Below are positions 34,101 to 34,801 of a DNA stretch of 34,801 nucleotides, piece after piece. Numbering within the stretch: position 1 is the stretch's first letter; every line of letters starts with the position of its first letter. The notes under the pieces were generated by a model, which saw nothing but the letters and a program-made list of their open reading frames with translations, made no database searches and was not told the DNA's origin. Source of the DNA: Candidatus Fimadaptatus faecigallinarum (lineage in GTDB: Bacteria > Bacillota > Clostridia > Christensenellales > Aristaeellaceae); NCBI GenBank assembly GCA_018714445.1, contig DVNK01000033.1:1-34801 (forward strand), given 5' to 3'. The position numbers and the translations under genes were made by a program.

Positions 34101-34635
34101 CGACTTCTACAGGATACAGTACTCGGGTCAGACCGGTTACGTGGCCAAGCAGTACGTAGTGCTGGGTGGCGCGACATCTCCAACCGCGACGCCCAGGCCC
34201 ACGTCGACGCCCAAGCCGACCGCGACATCCACCGCCAAATATGCCACCGTCATAAAGTCGGACGGCCTGGCGCTGCACGAGACCGAACAGGGCGCAACGG
34301 TGCGCACGATACCCAACTATGGCGTAGTTGAAGTGCTGCACGTGTACGGCTCGTGGACGCATGTGTCGTATGAGGGCACTGTGGGCTACGTCGAGAGCAA
34401 GTACTTGAAGGACGGCGTAATCAAGCCCGAAGGCGGCACAGGTACCAGTGCAAAGGTCAAGCTGGAGAATTCGTCGGCCATGTATCTGCGCTCAGCGGCG
34501 TCTCAGGCGTCCACGGCGCTGACGATGATCCCCAATGGCGCTACGGTTACCGTTATAACGCCGGGCGATCCATGGTGCAAGATAAGCTACAACGGCCATA
34601 CCGGGTATTGCATGGCACAATACCTTCAGATGTAA
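31126..34635 (+). CDS. Large secreted protein with six C-terminal SH3 domains
   Basis: A 1169-residue exported protein. A signal peptide (about residues 1-34, ending ALA) is followed by an Ala/Thr/Pro-rich linker (to about 120), several beta-rich Ig-like stretches (about 125-660) and six bacterial SH3 domains (about 680-742, 785-849, 867-930, 950-1015, 1037-1099, 1109-1169). Thr-Pro-rich linkers separate the first five. The motif V-N-V-R-S-G-P is clear in domains 1 and 2 and recurs as V-R-S-G-P in domain 4. SH3 domains of this type usually bind peptidoglycan, so a wall-associated role is likely; no enzyme domain is visible. AAAGG at 31112-31116 supports ATG 31126; ATG 31081 and 31117 are in frame but less well spaced. 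Confidence 0.88.
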   Translation: MNDIRRKASRRLRSLLSVALSAAMLFGGTPALASDAGATAKATLNAETGVEVQTDATDATPQLNATVQPDVTASGAPMEQSGAPDGQSDDRTAHPNATSADATAAPTASEAPAGSAVPAETAAPTAVSVEQQAVTAVFTLGNGYNYQIIKPGVDQNVNLLNRGGALPEGTVLELKATGLEVSPEKLTLTSSQAATFSVHADSDGVYTAKLTASDANGTVLYQRDLLLICASDVDNFAIPIICSDLVGKGIKKVDYVRADDPSTRLEVNSALMPEGYSATWSISTTSGEGNATIKLTRSGSIQKPPILYTKSNVANVNATVTLVVKLPGGEQLTRQIPVNYEVRAQVPTSFKYTGDIVVAQLGNVAPVDLTTGEAGSALTSGMTVTAELIGESDAQLTTTTFSPEAGLSIGATKPGIYQVLITAISDVPGVIDGAKFTKNVHLIVSDADNQLPDGLFTLNPAKLETTLYAESSSLGTVSIAYSSPVAGSSTYSTAWQVTDKDGNRVNIKADTTGNSHGNSAVLRPTGTLAAGEYVITATVNFRGAIKTLTAPLTVRTSAPRIDGLRSSYSVPQQYLSYVISAPGVVIEASEGVWEDYKGDVQWTCEPVNSASAAAFSSVTTDAATGYTIFNLPTTRVPGMYYFRFTAKLDDGRTASETVMLGIEDAAGVVPTPAPTLDPTQPRQGFVNAQRVNVRSGPSMDSTILGQLKRGDRLTVNDWTQEWFSFTYNGTKAYISGQYVTLDAVELPTSAPTPTPTPGQATPTAEPTTTSEPTPTAAPTATPDPAQPRQGVVNANRVNVRSGPGTNFSILGQVSLNDKLAIEDWSQEWYKFTFNGVTAYIKGEYVTLDPQATPTPGQATPTPSSEPVYGTVTLNNGTLRLRAEPDGNARVLTNMPKDSKVEILGETGSWYKVRYGNAIGYASKAYIVLNGTTPEATPTPTVRPTVTPSAQVGTVTLSNPNSQLIVRSGPGTNYGEVTRLAHNTKVTVLGSEGDFYRIQYSGQTGYVAKQYVVLGGATSPTATPRPTSTPKPTATSTAKYATVIKSDGLALHETEQGATVRTIPNYGVVEVLHVYGSWTHVSYEGTVGYVESKYLKDGVIKPEGGTGTSAKVKLENSSAMYLRSAASQASTALTMIPNGATVTVITPGDPWCKISYNGHTGYCMAQYLQM

Positions 34636-34655
34636 AACCGACACATGAGTATTGC

Positions 34656-34701
34656 AGCGCTCCTCATGGGCAAACGCCCAAGGGGAGCGCTTAATTTTAT
34701 T
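34656..34701 (+). terminator. Strong intrinsic terminator after the SH3 protein gene
   Basis: AGCGCTCCTC at 34656-34665 pairs with 34682-34691 (one G-U), extended inward by TGGGC/GCCCA across one mismatch, with an AAAC loop. TTAATTTTATTT follows. The last 100 bases of the window show no gene. Confidence 0.9.
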
Positions 34702-34801
34702 TGCGAATGATTGTACATAATGGTTTTTGCGGATGATGTGTATAACCATATTCCGCTATGGACGCGCATGGCCTTGCGCTATGGCTTATGCGCAGCACCA
34801 C

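Overview
The window looks like chromosome of a GC-rich, spore-forming member of the Clostridia. Spore genes (spoIIR, sleB, ypeB), a MurE carrying the DNPR motif expected for meso-diaminopimelate peptidoglycan, Gram-positive style ribosome binding sites, PASTA and bacterial SH3 domains, and the yqhT-like/efp neighbourhood all agree. An affiliation near Christensenellales is only a guess. ATA is the favoured isoleucine codon in most genes despite the GC-rich sequence. I see no phage, insertion sequence, tRNA, rRNA or CRISPR.

Region 1 (1-13806, plus strand) is a reduced division and cell wall (dcw) cluster: mraZ, ftsL-like, ftsI/spoVD-like PBP with two PASTA domains, murE, mraY, murD, ftsW, murA, ftsQ/divIB, ftsA-like and ftsZ, closed by a terminator. 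rsmH, murF, murG and murC, often found in this cluster, are absent. Non-coding gaps lie where rsmH, murF and murG would be expected, and the murE-mraY gap opens with a short ORF that resembles a MurF N-terminus. Together the genes make lipid I precursors, flip or polymerise and cross-link septal peptidoglycan, and build the Z ring.

Region 2 (13930-18837) holds a PfkB-family sugar kinase, a large secreted acidic protein of unknown function behind its own promoter, and a convergent minus-strand operon (YwiB/DUF1934, an unrecognised protein, a UlaG-like metallo-beta-lactamase-fold hydrolase) whose genes overlap by a few bases.

Region 3 (18940-24736) is a spore operon spoIIR-sleB-ypeB preceded by a sigma-F-like promoter, then a 525-base gap with possible gene decay, then an NfeD-like membrane protein with a His/Asp/Met-rich repeat insertion and a flotillin.

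Region 4 (24913-28823) has a YqeG phosphatase, an endonuclease IV family protein, an M24 aminopeptidase, efp and a zinc-ribbon protein of the CD1247 type.

Region 5 (28824-34801) contains the most unusual DNA: a 38-bp tandem repeat array with both sub-repeats and a 114-bp higher-order period. It lies next to a minus-strand pair made of a 45-residue CXXC mini-protein and a membrane polyferredoxin. The window closes with a divergent 1169-residue secreted protein carrying six SH3 domains and a strong terminator.
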